Assembly: GCF_009866765.1 (NCBI RefSeq)
Contig: NZ_CP019431.1
Location: 4,154,001 to 4,218,000 of the forward strand
Direction: 5' to 3'
Origin: Pseudomonas sp. S35
Lineage (GTDB): Bacteria; Pseudomonadota; Gammaproteobacteria; Pseudomonadales; Pseudomonadaceae
DNA: 64,000 nucleotides
The notes beneath the pieces are model-generated. The model made no database searches. It was not told the DNA's origin and worked only from the letters and a program-made list of their open reading frames with translations. Shown here piece by piece: positions 36,621 to 45,089 of this stretch. A program made the position numbers and the translations under genes. How positions within the stretch are numbered: the first letter of the stretch is position 1; each line of letters opens with the position of its first letter.

Positions 36621-37103
36621 TCAGTGTACGTCCCACGCACGCATCCGCACCCGGCAATGCTTCATGGCGTTGACGATGTGTTTTTCCACCAACGAGCGGG
36701 AAATGCCCAGGCGTTCGGCGATCTGCAGGTGCGTCAACCCTTCGAGCTTGCGCAGCATAAAGCTGTCACGACAGGCCGCGGGCAACTCGGCCAGGGCACG
36801 CTCGAGCATCTCCAGCCGCTGGCTCTGATCGTGGCTGGCCTGAGGGGAGCCGGCACAAAATCGCTCTTCAGTGTCGAGTGTTTCCAACGGTTCGTACTGG
36901 CGCAGGGCATTGCGCCGATGGCCGTCGATCACCAGGTTCAGCGCGGTGCGGTATAAAAACGCCCGGGGCTGCTCGATGGGAATATCGCTGGAGCGCTCAA
37001 GTACCCGCACATAAGCGTCATGCACCACATCTTCGGCCACCTGACGGTTGCCCAGCTTGGCGTTGAGGAAACTCACCAGCTCGCGATAGTAGTTTTCCAA
37101 CAT
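36621..37103 (-). CDS. fpvI: FpvI-like ECF iron-starvation sigma factor
   Basis: A 160-residue FecI-type ECF sigma factor. Region 2 is YRELVSFLNAKLGNRQVAED to RAFLYRTALNLVIDGHRR; region 4 is LPAACRDSFMLRKLEGLTHL to the recognition helix ISRSLVEKHIVNAMKH. The start MLENYYRELV gives the length of FpvI (159); a longer start at 37136 is possible. FpvI drives the ferripyoverdine receptor gene fpvA and is released by FpvR; no fpvR or fpvA is in view. It is shorter than PvdS and differs from its sequence. Divergent from pvdR. Confidence 0.82.
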   Translation of the reverse strand: MLENYYRELVSFLNAKLGNRQVAEDVVHDAYVRVLERSSDIPIEQPRAFLYRTALNLVIDGHRRNALRQYEPLETLDTEERFCAGSPQASHDQSQRLEMLERALAELPAACRDSFMLRKLEGLTHLQIAERLGISRSLVEKHIVNAMKHCRVRMRAWDVH

Positions 37104-37192
37104 GACTCCCGACCGCCGCATAGGGGCAGTATCCATTCCTTGAGCACCTGAAAATGCAAGCCAATTGCATAATGGCAATTTGGCCCTGTGCA

Positions 37193-37213
37193 ATTTATAG
37201 TAATTCTCATCTA
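37193..37213 (-). promoter_or_regulatory. Fur-box candidate upstream of fpvI
   Basis: The minus strand reads TAGATGAGAATTACTATAAAT, with the ATGAGAAT-N-A-T core common in Fur sites of Pseudomonas iron sigma genes. It is 90 bp upstream of the fpvI start. The match to the full 19-bp consensus is partial. Confidence 0.55.
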
Positions 37214-37261
37214 CTTTTAAAGAAGTCTTGCGCCAACGGTCGTTTTTTTTACCTCAGGCAC

Positions 37262-37282
37262 CTGTTACACGGTGTGTAACAG
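37262..37282. promoter_or_regulatory. 21-bp dyad in the fpvI/pvdR divergent region
   Basis: CTGTTACAC (37262-37270), GGT, GTGTAACAG (37274-37282): perfect 9-bp arms ending two bases before the pvdR PvdS box. It may bind a regulator of pvdRT-opmQ. It does not match the Fur consensus. Confidence 0.5.
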
Positions 37283-37284
37283 CC

Positions 37285-37308
37285 TAAATCTGCACGCGAT
37301 TATCTCGT
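37285..37308 (+). promoter_or_regulatory. PvdS (IS) box upstream of pvdR
   Basis: TAAAT, 16 bases, CGT: an exact match to the PvdS box, 55 bp before the pvdR ATG. It places the exporter operon under the pyoverdine sigma factor. Confidence 0.82.
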
Positions 37309-37363
37309 TTAACTGTCAGCTCTGCGCAACTGCGCTCCGAACTTCCCTGGCTGGAACCTAAGC

Positions 37364-38533
37364 ATGAAACGCCCTCGACCTGCCCGACGCGCCCTGCTAG
37401 TTGCGGCGTGCCTGACCCCCATCATTGCCGTCGCCGCCTGGCAGGTACTGCCGCCAGGGCGCGATACGCTGAGCACCGTCACCGTGGCCCGCGGGGATAT
37501 CGAAAACAGCGTGACCGCCCTGGGGACCCTGCAGCCGCGCCGTTATGTGGATGTGGGCGCGCAGGCCTCCGGGCAGATTCGCAAGATCCATGTAGAAGCC
37601 GGCGACCAGGTCCAGGAAGGCCAATTGCTGGTGGAAATCGACCCCTCGACGCAAAAAGCCAAGCTCGACGCCAGCCGCTATGCCATCGAAAACCTCAAGG
37701 CCCAACTACAGGAACAGAAGGCTCTGCACGAACTGGCACGCCAGAAGTACCAGCGCCAGCAGCGCCTGGCAGCAGGCAATGCTACCCGCGAAGAGGATGT
37801 GCAAACCGCCAAGGCCGAATTGAGTGCCACCCAAGCACGGGTCGACATGTTCCAGGCGCAGATCCTCCAGGCCCAGGCCAGCCTGCGCAGCGACGAGGCG
37901 GAGTTGGGCTACACGCGCATCTATGCGCCGATGAGCGGCACCGTGGTCGCGGTGGACGCACGGGTCGGCCAGACCCTCAATGCCCAGCAACAGACGCCGT
38001 TGATCCTGCGTATTGCCAAGTTGTCGCCGATGACCGTCTGGGCCGAAGTCTCGGAGGCCGACATCGGCCACGTCAAGCCCGGCATGACCGCTTATTTCAC
38101 CACCCTGAGCGGCGGTAACCGACGCTGGACCAGCACCGTGCGGCAGATCCTGCCGATCCCGCCCAAACCCTTGAACGAAACCCGAGGCAGCGGCAGCCCC
38201 AACAGCTCCGGCAAAAGCGGCACCGGCCGTGTGGTGCTCTATACCGTGCTGCTGGACGTGGACAACGGCGACAACGCCTTGATGGCTGAAATGACCACCC
38301 AGGTGTTTTTCGTCGCCGGCCAAGTCAAGGACGCCCTCACCGCACCGGTTGCAGCGCTGCTGGGCACCTCAAGTGGCGACAAGCAGATCGCCCGCGTAGT
38401 CGCGAAAAACGGTCGCATCGAAGAGCGCGAAGTGCGCCTGGGCATCAGCGACCGCTTGCGGGTCGAAGTGCTGGACGGCCTCCACGAAGGCGATCATCTG
38501 CTGATCGGCCCGGCCGATGGCAACGGGGGTTGA
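37364..38533 (+). CDS. pvdR: PvdR, MacA-like periplasmic adaptor of pyoverdine efflux
   Basis: A 389-residue membrane-fusion protein with an N-terminal membrane anchor ([19 protein letters not shown]), barrel-sandwich halves ([20 protein letters not shown] and [20 protein letters not shown]), a long alpha-hairpin coiled coil between them and C-terminal barrel domains. It bridges PvdT and OpmQ. In P. aeruginosa PvdRT-OpmQ exports newly made and recycles pyoverdine. Overlaps pvdT by 17 bp. Confidence 0.92.
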   Translation: MKRPRPARRALLVAACLTPIIAVAAWQVLPPGRDTLSTVTVARGDIENSVTALGTLQPRRYVDVGAQASGQIRKIHVEAGDQVQEGQLLVEIDPSTQKAKLDASRYAIENLKAQLQEQKALHELARQKYQRQQRLAAGNATREEDVQTAKAELSATQARVDMFQAQILQAQASLRSDEAELGYTRIYAPMSGTVVAVDARVGQTLNAQQQTPLILRIAKLSPMTVWAEVSEADIGHVKPGMTAYFTTLSGGNRRWTSTVRQILPIPPKPLNETRGSGSPNSSGKSGTGRVVLYTVLLDVDNGDNALMAEMTTQVFFVAGQVKDALTAPVAALLGTSSGDKQIARVVAKNGRIEEREVRLGISDRLRVEVLDGLHEGDHLLIGPADGNGG

Positions 38534-40505
38534 GGTGACCACGCCCCTGATCGAACTCAAGAACATCCGCAAATCCTACGGCGGCGGCGACAGCCCGCAG
38601 GTCGATGTACTGCGCGGCATCGACCTGTCGATCCATGCCGGGGAGTTTGTCGCCATCGTGGGCGCCTCCGGTTCAGGCAAGTCCACGCTGATGAATATCC
38701 TCGGCTGCCTCGACCGGCCCAGCATCGGCGAGTACCTGTTCGCCGGGGAAAATGTCGCCCACTTGGACAGTGACGAACTGGCCTGGCTACGTCGCGAAGC
38801 CTTTGGCTTTGTGTTTCAGGGCTACCACCTGATTCCTTCGGGCTCGGCCCAGGAAAACGTCGAGATGCCCGCGATCTACGCCGGCATCAGCGCCACCGAG
38901 CGCCATGCACGGGCCAACGCCCTGCTCACCCGCCTGGGCCTGGCCGAACGCACCGCAAACCGCCCCCACCAGCTGTCCGGCGGCCAGCAGCAGCGGGTGT
39001 CGATCGCCCGCGCGCTGATGAACGGTGGCCACATCATTCTCGCCGACGAACCCACCGGTGCCCTCGACAGCCATAGCGGCGCCGAGGTGATGACCCTGTT
39101 GGACGAACTGGCCAGCCAGGGCCACGTGGTGATCCTCATCACCCACGACCGCGAAGTGGCGGCGCGGGCGAACCGTATCATCGAGATTCGCGATGGCTTG
39201 ATCATCAGCGACTCGGCCGATGAAAGCGAAGCAGCCCCTCAAGCCACCCGTGGCGCATTGCAAGCCGTGGACCTGCGCCAACGCCTGGTCGACGGCGCCG
39301 AACACAATGGCGCATGGAAGGCTGAACTGCTGGACGCAGTGCAGGCCGCCTGGCGCGTGATGTGGATCAACCGCTTTCGCACCGCGCTGACCTTGCTGGG
39401 GATCATCATCGGCGTGGCCTCGGTGGTGGTGATGCTGGCGGTGGGCGAAGGCAGCAAGCGCCAGGTCATGGCGCAGATGGGCGCCTTCGGCTCCAACATC
39501 CTGTACCTGAGCGGCTCCTCGCCCAACCCGCGCACGCCGCTGGGCATTGTGACCCTCGACGATGTGAAGGCCCTGTCGGCATTGCCTCAGGTCAAAAGGA
39601 TCATGCCGGTCAACGGCACCGAGGCCGGGGTGCGTTTCGGTAACGTCGACTACATGGCTTATGTGGGCGGCAACGACACTCATTTTCCGCTGATCTTCAA
39701 CTGGCCGGTGGTCGAAGGCAGTTACTTCACCGAGGCCGACGAGCGTGCCGGGGCCACTGTTGCCGTGATCGGCCATCGCATCAAGGAAAAGTTATTCAAG
39801 GGGTTGGTCAACCCGATCGGCCAATACATCCTCATCGAGAACGTGCCGTTCCAGGTGATCGGCGTGCTCGCGGAAAAAGGCTCAAGCTCCGGCAACAAAG
39901 ACAGCGACGACCGCATCGCCATTCCTTATACCGCCGCCAGCGTGCGCCTGTTCGGCAGCTACAACCCAGAGTACGTGGTGATTGCCGCCGCCGATGCCAG
40001 CCGGGTCCACGAGGCCGAAGTGGCCATCGACCAGTTGATGCAACGGCTGCACCACGGCAAGCGCGACTACGAACTGACCAACAACGCCGCCATGATCCAG
40101 GCCGAGGCCCGCACCCAGAACACCCTGTCGCTGATGCTCGGCTCGATTGCGGCGATCTCGCTGCTGGTGGGCGGTATCGGCGTGATGAACATCATGTTGA
40201 TGACCGTGCGCGAGCGAACCCGTGAAATCGGCATCCGCATGGCCACCGGCGCCCGGCAGCGCGACATCCTGCGCCAGTTCCTGACTGAGGCGGTCATGCT
40301 CTCGGTGGTGGGCGGGTTGTGCGGTATTGCCCTGGCCCTGTTGGTGGGCGGTGTACTGGTGCTGGCCAAGGTGGCCGTGCAGTTTTCCCTGTTGGCGGTA
40401 CTGGGTGCCTTTGGTTGTGCGCTGGTCACCGGCGTCGTATTCGGCTTTATGCCGGCCCGTAAAGCTGCCCGGCTCGATCCGGTTAAGGCGTTGACCAGTG
40501 AATAA
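38517..40505 (+). CDS. pvdT: PvdT, MacB-like ABC exporter of pyoverdine
   Basis: A 662-residue fusion of an N-terminal ATPase (Walker [10 protein letters not shown], signature [15 protein letters not shown], Walker [12 protein letters not shown]) and a MacB-type membrane part: one TM ([20 protein letters not shown]), a large periplasmic domain and three C-terminal TMs with [20 protein letters not shown]. The first ATG lies inside the pvdR end; a GTG at 38535 right after the pvdR stop is an alternative start. It works with PvdR and OpmQ. Confidence 0.93.
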   Translation: MATGVEVTTPLIELKNIRKSYGGGDSPQVDVLRGIDLSIHAGEFVAIVGASGSGKSTLMNILGCLDRPSIGEYLFAGENVAHLDSDELAWLRREAFGFVFQGYHLIPSGSAQENVEMPAIYAGISATERHARANALLTRLGLAERTANRPHQLSGGQQQRVSIARALMNGGHIILADEPTGALDSHSGAEVMTLLDELASQGHVVILITHDREVAARANRIIEIRDGLIISDSADESEAAPQATRGALQAVDLRQRLVDGAEHNGAWKAELLDAVQAAWRVMWINRFRTALTLLGIIIGVASVVVMLAVGEGSKRQVMAQMGAFGSNILYLSGSSPNPRTPLGIVTLDDVKALSALPQVKRIMPVNGTEAGVRFGNVDYMAYVGGNDTHFPLIFNWPVVEGSYFTEADERAGATVAVIGHRIKEKLFKGLVNPIGQYILIENVPFQVIGVLAEKGSSSGNKDSDDRIAIPYTAASVRLFGSYNPEYVVIAAADASRVHEAEVAIDQLMQRLHHGKRDYELTNNAAMIQAEARTQNTLSLMLGSIAAISLLVGGIGVMNIMLMTVRERTREIGIRMATGARQRDILRQFLTEAVMLSVVGGLCGIALALLVGGVLVLAKVAVQFSLLAVLGAFGCALVTGVVFGFMPARKAARLDPVKALTSE

Positions 40506-41910
40506 ACGATCCATTCCCACGCACCTGTCCCTACTCAGCCTGAGCCTGCTGCTCACGGCCTGCACCGGCAACCCGCCAAACGCCGACAGCGGCATCGCGG
40601 CCCCGAACGCCTGGCAGTTTGCCGAGCGCGACGCCGCCCAGGCCACCAACCAACGCTGGTGGATGCAATTTGGCAGCGCGCAGTTGAACCGCCTGGTCGA
40701 CCAGGCCCGGCGTGACAGCTTCGACGTGGCCGCCGCCACGGCACGTGTGCGCCAGGCCCAGGCCAGTGCAGTGATTGCCGGCGCGCCCCTGCTGCCCGAA
40801 GTCAATTTCAACCTCACCACCAGCCACCAGAAGCTATTGCGCGGCAATGGCGGCCCGGACCTGGATGCGACGTCCAGCGATGATGTGGCCGACAACTTCG
40901 GCGCCAACTTCACCGCCAGCTATGAAGTGGACTTCTGGGGCGGCCGCGCCGCTGCGCGCGACAGTGCGTTGCACAGCCTGCGGGCCAGCCAGTATGACCA
41001 GGCCACGGTGGAACTGACCTTGCTCAGCAACGTGGCCGACCGCTACGCGCAAACCCTGGCTGCACGCCAGCGCCAGCAGATCGCCGAGTTGAACCTGGCC
41101 AATGCGCGCAACGTGCTGGCGTTGGTGCAAACCCGCTACGACGCGGGCTCCGCCACCGCCCTCGAACTGGCCCAGCAAAAAAGCCTGGTGGCCAGCCAAC
41201 AGCGTCAATTGCCGTTGATTCAGCAATTGGCCGAAGAGTCCCGGATCACCCTCGCCGCCCTCGTCGGCCAGCCAGTGCAGGCGCTGGACCTGGGCACCGA
41301 GTCTTTCCAGGCACTCACCTGGCCGAATATCGGCCCCGGCGTGCCGAGCCAGTTGCTAAGCCGGCGCCCCGACCTGGCCAAGGCCGAAGCCGAACTGGCA
41401 GCGGCGCAGGCGAATGTCACCGTGGCCCGCGCGGCCATGCTGCCCGCCGTGACCCTAGGGGCCACGCTGGGCTCCGATGCCTACAAAGCCGTGGAAATCC
41501 TGCGCAGCCCCTACTACACACTGACCGCCGGGCTGGTCGGGCCGATCTTCAACAACGGGCGTTTAAGTGCCGAACGTGACAAGGCCCGTGCGCGCCAGGA
41601 CGAACTGCTGCAGACCTACCGCGGTGCAATCATCAACGGTTTCGCCGATGTGGAAAAAGCGCTCAGCAGCATCACCCGCCTGGACCAGCAGCGCCAATGG
41701 CAAACCGAAGAACTGCAACAGGCCCAGACCGCGTTCCAGATCGCCGAAAGTCGCTACCAGGCCGGCGCCGAAGACTTGCTCACCGTGCTGGAGACCCAGC
41801 GCACGCTGTACGCCGCCCAGGACCTGAACGTGCAACTGCGGTTGTCGCGCCTGCAAGCCAGCATCGCCTTGTACAAATCGCTGGGGGGTGGCTGGAATAG
41901 CAGCATCTGA
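40498..41910 (+). CDS. opmQ: OpmQ, outer membrane channel of pyoverdine efflux
   Basis: A 470-residue NodT-type outer membrane lipoprotein. It starts with GTG overlapping the pvdT stop by 8 bp. The lipobox is LLTAC near residue 22. Two outer membrane efflux repeats, with [30 protein letters not shown] and the C-terminal [19 protein letters not shown]. Together with PvdR and PvdT it forms the tripartite pump. Confidence 0.92.
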   Translation: MNKRSIPTHLSLLSLSLLLTACTGNPPNADSGIAAPNAWQFAERDAAQATNQRWWMQFGSAQLNRLVDQARRDSFDVAAATARVRQAQASAVIAGAPLLPEVNFNLTTSHQKLLRGNGGPDLDATSSDDVADNFGANFTASYEVDFWGGRAAARDSALHSLRASQYDQATVELTLLSNVADRYAQTLAARQRQQIAELNLANARNVLALVQTRYDAGSATALELAQQKSLVASQQRQLPLIQQLAEESRITLAALVGQPVQALDLGTESFQALTWPNIGPGVPSQLLSRRPDLAKAEAELAAAQANVTVARAAMLPAVTLGATLGSDAYKAVEILRSPYYTLTAGLVGPIFNNGRLSAERDKARARQDELLQTYRGAIINGFADVEKALSSITRLDQQRQWQTEELQQAQTAFQIAESRYQAGAEDLLTVLETQRTLYAAQDLNVQLRLSRLQASIALYKSLGGGWNSSI

Positions 41911-41934
41911 TGTACGAAATTCTCGTTTCGTACA
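41911..41934. promoter_or_regulatory. Dyad right after opmQ
   Basis: TGTACGAAA (41911-41919), TTCTCG, TTTCGTACA (41926-41934): perfect 9-bp arms starting at the base after the opmQ stop. There is no T tract, so an operator for the next gene (start 42018) or a 3' hairpin of opmQ mRNA are both possible. Confidence 0.45.
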
Positions 41935-42017
41935 CGAGTCATCTCCGTCCCCTACATTCTTAGGCCCTGGGTCCTTGGTAAAAAAGCCACTATTTCACGG
42001 CTGCCCAGGACCTCTTG

Positions 42018-42815
42018 ATGACTGTCGCAAAACACCTCGCGTGCGCCTGTATCGGGCTGGTGGCGAGCACCGGTCATGCCGAGTCGCTGATCAAACCCAC
42101 CGCCATCGACTGGCTGCTGGACTGCCCTCTTCCCGCAGTTGAGCGCCTGGACCGCGAGGTACTGGAGCGAACCCAGTGCGGCATCGTGGCGGTGCCACTC
42201 AACTATGCCGCCCCCGACCAAGGCAGCCTGAACCTCTACCTGACCCGCGTCGGCGCCCGCAAACCGCTGAGCCGCAAGGGCGTGGTCTTCGCCCTGGCCG
42301 GTGACACCCTGCAAAAAGACCATGGCGGCACCTTTGCCGTTCACCTGGCCAGCCGCTGGGGCGCGTACTCCACGCAAGCCCATCGCACCTTGCTCAACGA
42401 GTACGACGTCATTGAACTCAGCCCTCGCGACCTCACCCTCGAGTCCGAGGTCGAACAGGCCGCGCGGGACATGGAGTTCGTCCGCACGCAATTGGGCGAT
42501 GCACAACTGCACTACCTGGGAAACGCCGATGCCACTCGCCTGGGCAGCCGCTACGCGGCGCTGTTTCCCAAACGTGTCGCACGCATGGTACTGGTCAACG
42601 CCGAGCAAGGCATGAGTGGCGCGTCCCACGTCGCGCAACTGCACCTCAAGGAATCGGCCAAACCGGACGCGGGTAGCTGTATCAACCGTTGGGTGGGCGA
42701 TTTCCTGGCCTACGGCAGAAAGCCACCACCGTCGACCCATTGTCTTGATCTGGACAGCCGGGGCGTCGCCCACCGTTTGCCGCCACGTGCCACAGACCAC
42801 GACACACTGCGATGA
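42018..42815 (+). CDS. Exported alpha/beta-hydrolase-like protein without nucleophile Ser
   Basis: A 265-residue protein with a signal peptide (MTVAKHLACACIGLVASTGHAE). The CPLPAVERLDREV-to-RTQCGIVAVPLNYAAPDQGS part is like the N-terminal region of TAP-type tripeptidyl aminopeptidases, which carry this Cys pair. The nucleophile-elbow segment reads YLGNADATRLGSRYAALFPK where active members have G-x-S-x-G, so Ser is replaced by Ala. The protein ends at about half the normal length of 450-500, lacking the cap and acid/His part. It may be a decayed hydrolase or a binding protein. Confidence 0.65.
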   Translation: MTVAKHLACACIGLVASTGHAESLIKPTAIDWLLDCPLPAVERLDREVLERTQCGIVAVPLNYAAPDQGSLNLYLTRVGARKPLSRKGVVFALAGDTLQKDHGGTFAVHLASRWGAYSTQAHRTLLNEYDVIELSPRDLTLESEVEQAARDMEFVRTQLGDAQLHYLGNADATRLGSRYAALFPKRVARMVLVNAEQGMSGASHVAQLHLKESAKPDAGSCINRWVGDFLAYGRKPPPSTHCLDLDSRGVAHRLPPRATDHDTLR

Positions 42816-42987
42816 CGCTGCCCGTTAAAGAAACTTATCCGCATGATTGCGATGCAAACCCCAGTTGCTCGCCTGATTGCCGAGCCGCTCATGTATCACC
42901 GAAGCCACCCGCCCGGGCCGGGGTATTTTTCAACCGCATTCCTGTCCCCGGCCTCTACAATGTCCCCCATTCATCCCTGGGGGCTTC

Positions 42988-43851
42988 ATGGACATCGAAC
43001 TGGCACGTACCTTCCTCGAAATCACCCGCTGCGGCAGCCTGGCCGCAGCGGCCGAGAAACTGCACGTCACCCAGACCGCGATCACCGCACGGGTCAAAAG
43101 CCTGGAAAGCCAGTTGGGCAGCACACTGTTTGTGCGCAACCGCGCCGGCGCACGCCTGACTGCCGACGGCGAGGCGTTTGTGGTGTACGCCAACCAACTG
43201 CTGCAAACCTGGGAAGCCGCACGCCGCGACCTGCCGTTGCCCGATGGCTATCGCAATGTGCTGCATATCGGCGGTGAAGTGAGCCTGTGCAACCCGTTGA
43301 TGCTGGGCTGGGCCCAGGCGTTGCGCGAACATATCCCAGGGCATGCCCTGCGCACCGATGTACGTGAAGGCGAATACCTGCTGCGCCAACTGGAACTCGG
43401 CGTGCTCGACGCCGCCCTGGTGTTCCAGCCGCAGTACTGGCCGGGGTTGCAGGTGGAACAGGTACTCGAGGAAAAACTGATTTTGGTGCAGTTGGTGAGC
43501 AAGCCGTCCCCCTACGTCTACATCGACTGGGGCCCGGGCTTTCGCCAGCAGCATGATGCCGCCCTGCCCGACAAGGCCCGTGCTGCGGTGAGCTTCAACC
43601 TGGGGCCTTTGGCCTTGCAATACATTCTCGAAAATGGCGGCGCGGGGTATTTCCGCACGCGGGTGGTGCAAAGCTACCTGGACAGCGGCGTGATGCAGCG
43701 CGTCCCCAAGGCCCCGGAGTTCAGCTTCCCGACGTACCTGGTGTACTCGCGGGCGCGTGACTCGGCGGTGTTGCAACAGGCGCTGGCTCTGCTGCGCGAA
43801 GTGGTCAAGGCCGAAAGCGACTGGTCGCAACGCTGGGATCCGCTGATGTGA
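42988..43851 (+). CDS. LysR-family transcriptional regulator
   Basis: A 287-residue LysR regulator. HTH at residues 1-60: MDIELARTFLEITRCGSLAA, KLHVTQTAITARVKSLESQL. The start at MDIELART is chosen as the usual LysR start; the frame is open upstream. The ligand domain (about 90-280) contains GEVSLCNPLMLGWAQALREH. It lies 172 bp after the hydrolase-like gene on the same strand, and no divergent target is next to it, so the target is unknown. Confidence 0.85.
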   Translation: MDIELARTFLEITRCGSLAAAAEKLHVTQTAITARVKSLESQLGSTLFVRNRAGARLTADGEAFVVYANQLLQTWEAARRDLPLPDGYRNVLHIGGEVSLCNPLMLGWAQALREHIPGHALRTDVREGEYLLRQLELGVLDAALVFQPQYWPGLQVEQVLEEKLILVQLVSKPSPYVYIDWGPGFRQQHDAALPDKARAAVSFNLGPLALQYILENGGAGYFRTRVVQSYLDSGVMQRVPKAPEFSFPTYLVYSRARDSAVLQQALALLREVVKAESDWSQRWDPLM

Positions 43852-44027
43852 GTCTGCTGCCGTGAACAGGGGGCTCCCTCTAGAGCCAAATGCCCCCATC
43901 CCCCCAACGGACAGCCCAAATTATCGCGAGACGGTATCAACGATACGCTCCAATGCTCATTACCAAGGTGTAAACGAAAAAAGACATCGTTACCCCCCTC
44001 TGCCAGGAAGATAAAACGGAAGAACCC

Positions 44028-45089
44028 TCAATACCCGGTCATTTCCAGGTAGCCGACACCACCCTCAAACCGCACCGGCCCTTCCCAATACGGGATGTTC
44101 AGGTTCATCCAGGCGTTCGGGTTGATGGCTTGCGTGGTGATGTCGAGTTGTTTGCCGGGAATTTTCAGCGACCAGCGCGTAGGCAGGTGGCGCCCATCAA
44201 TGGTCGTGGTTTCCAGCGGTGCCAGCTGGATGTCAGCGTTATGCAAGGTCTCGGTACGCCCTTGGGCATCAATCCACGTGCCCGTGAGATAACCGCCGCC
44301 GTCCTTCTGGCGTACGCGAAACAGCATCAGTTGCGCACCCCGGTCCAGGTGCAGGGAGAACCAGTCCCAACCGCTCTGGCTCGCGCTCAGCGGTTGGCTG
44401 CTCCATTCGCGGTCGAGCCAGGCCGGGCCGCTGACCTGATAGGTTTTGCCGTCGAGGCTGACGCTGCCGTTGGCGGTGAAGAACGGCTGGCTGTAGTAAT
44501 ACGACGCCTGGCCCTGGTCGGATTTACGGCTGTAGCCGTTGTCCCCTTGCAACACCAGTGGCCGACTGGAGGTCAGGCGCAGGTCGTAGGCAAAGTGCGC
44601 ATCGCTGGCCTTGAGTTGCATATCCGCCAATGCACTGGCAGCGCCAGGACGGCTGGCAAAGTTCCAATCGTCGATCCACGCAGTGAACGGCGCGGCCTGG
44701 GCACCGGCCTGGCCAACACCGCCACGGGCCAGGCGTTCGGCGGCGTAGTGGCGGTTGGCGGAGGTGACAGCGGCATGGCCGAGCCACACCGTCGAATCCT
44801 GCCAGCCGGCCTGGGTCGGCCCGGCTTTCAAAGCGTTGCGAAACAGCGTCCATTGCACGCCGAACACATGGCCCTCGGCGTCCTTGAGGTTGGCGGTAAC
44901 GTACCACCACTCAATGCGAAAGCCGTCATGGGGGCCGTGGTCCTCGGGAAAGCTGAACACTTTGCCGGGTACCACTTGGGCAAAGTCCGCTGCATCGCTG
45001 CCCAGGCCTGCGAAGCTCTCCTGGGGTGCGGGGACTTTGTCACAGGCCGCCAGCAGCCATAACGCGCAGATCAACGCCTTAATCTTCAT
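44028..45089 (-). CDS. AttH/CrtC-like lipocalin-domain lipoprotein
   Basis: A 353-residue protein with a lipobox (LLAACDK near residue 17). It has the tandem lipocalin-like domains of the AttH/carotenoid 1,2-hydratase-like family: DGFRIEWWYVTANLKDAEGH, GVQWTLFRN, GWDWFSLHLDRGAQLMLFRV, YWEGPVRFEG. It is the last gene of an AttEFGH-like operon; the proteins are thought to handle a hydrophobic molecule with the ABC transporter. Its ATG overlaps the permease stop by 11 bp. Confidence 0.8.
   Translation of the reverse strand: MKIKALICALWLLAACDKVPAPQESFAGLGSDAADFAQVVPGKVFSFPEDHGPHDGFRIEWWYVTANLKDAEGHVFGVQWTLFRNALKAGPTQAGWQDSTVWLGHAAVTSANRHYAAERLARGGVGQAGAQAAPFTAWIDDWNFASRPGAASALADMQLKASDAHFAYDLRLTSSRPLVLQGDNGYSRKSDQGQASYYYSQPFFTANGSVSLDGKTYQVSGPAWLDREWSSQPLSASQSGWDWFSLHLDRGAQLMLFRVRQKDGGGYLTGTWIDAQGRTETLHNADIQLAPLETTTIDGRHLPTRWSLKIPGKQLDITTQAINPNAWMNLNIPYWEGPVRFEGGVGYLEMTGY

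Noticed and set aside
36621..37103. The sigma factor as PvdS
   Set aside because: Length (160) and N-terminus match FpvI; PvdS is about 187 residues with a different sequence.
42816..42987. A continuation of the hydrolase-like gene by frameshift
   Set aside because: I could not find the missing C-terminal hydrolase motifs in any frame before the LysR gene.
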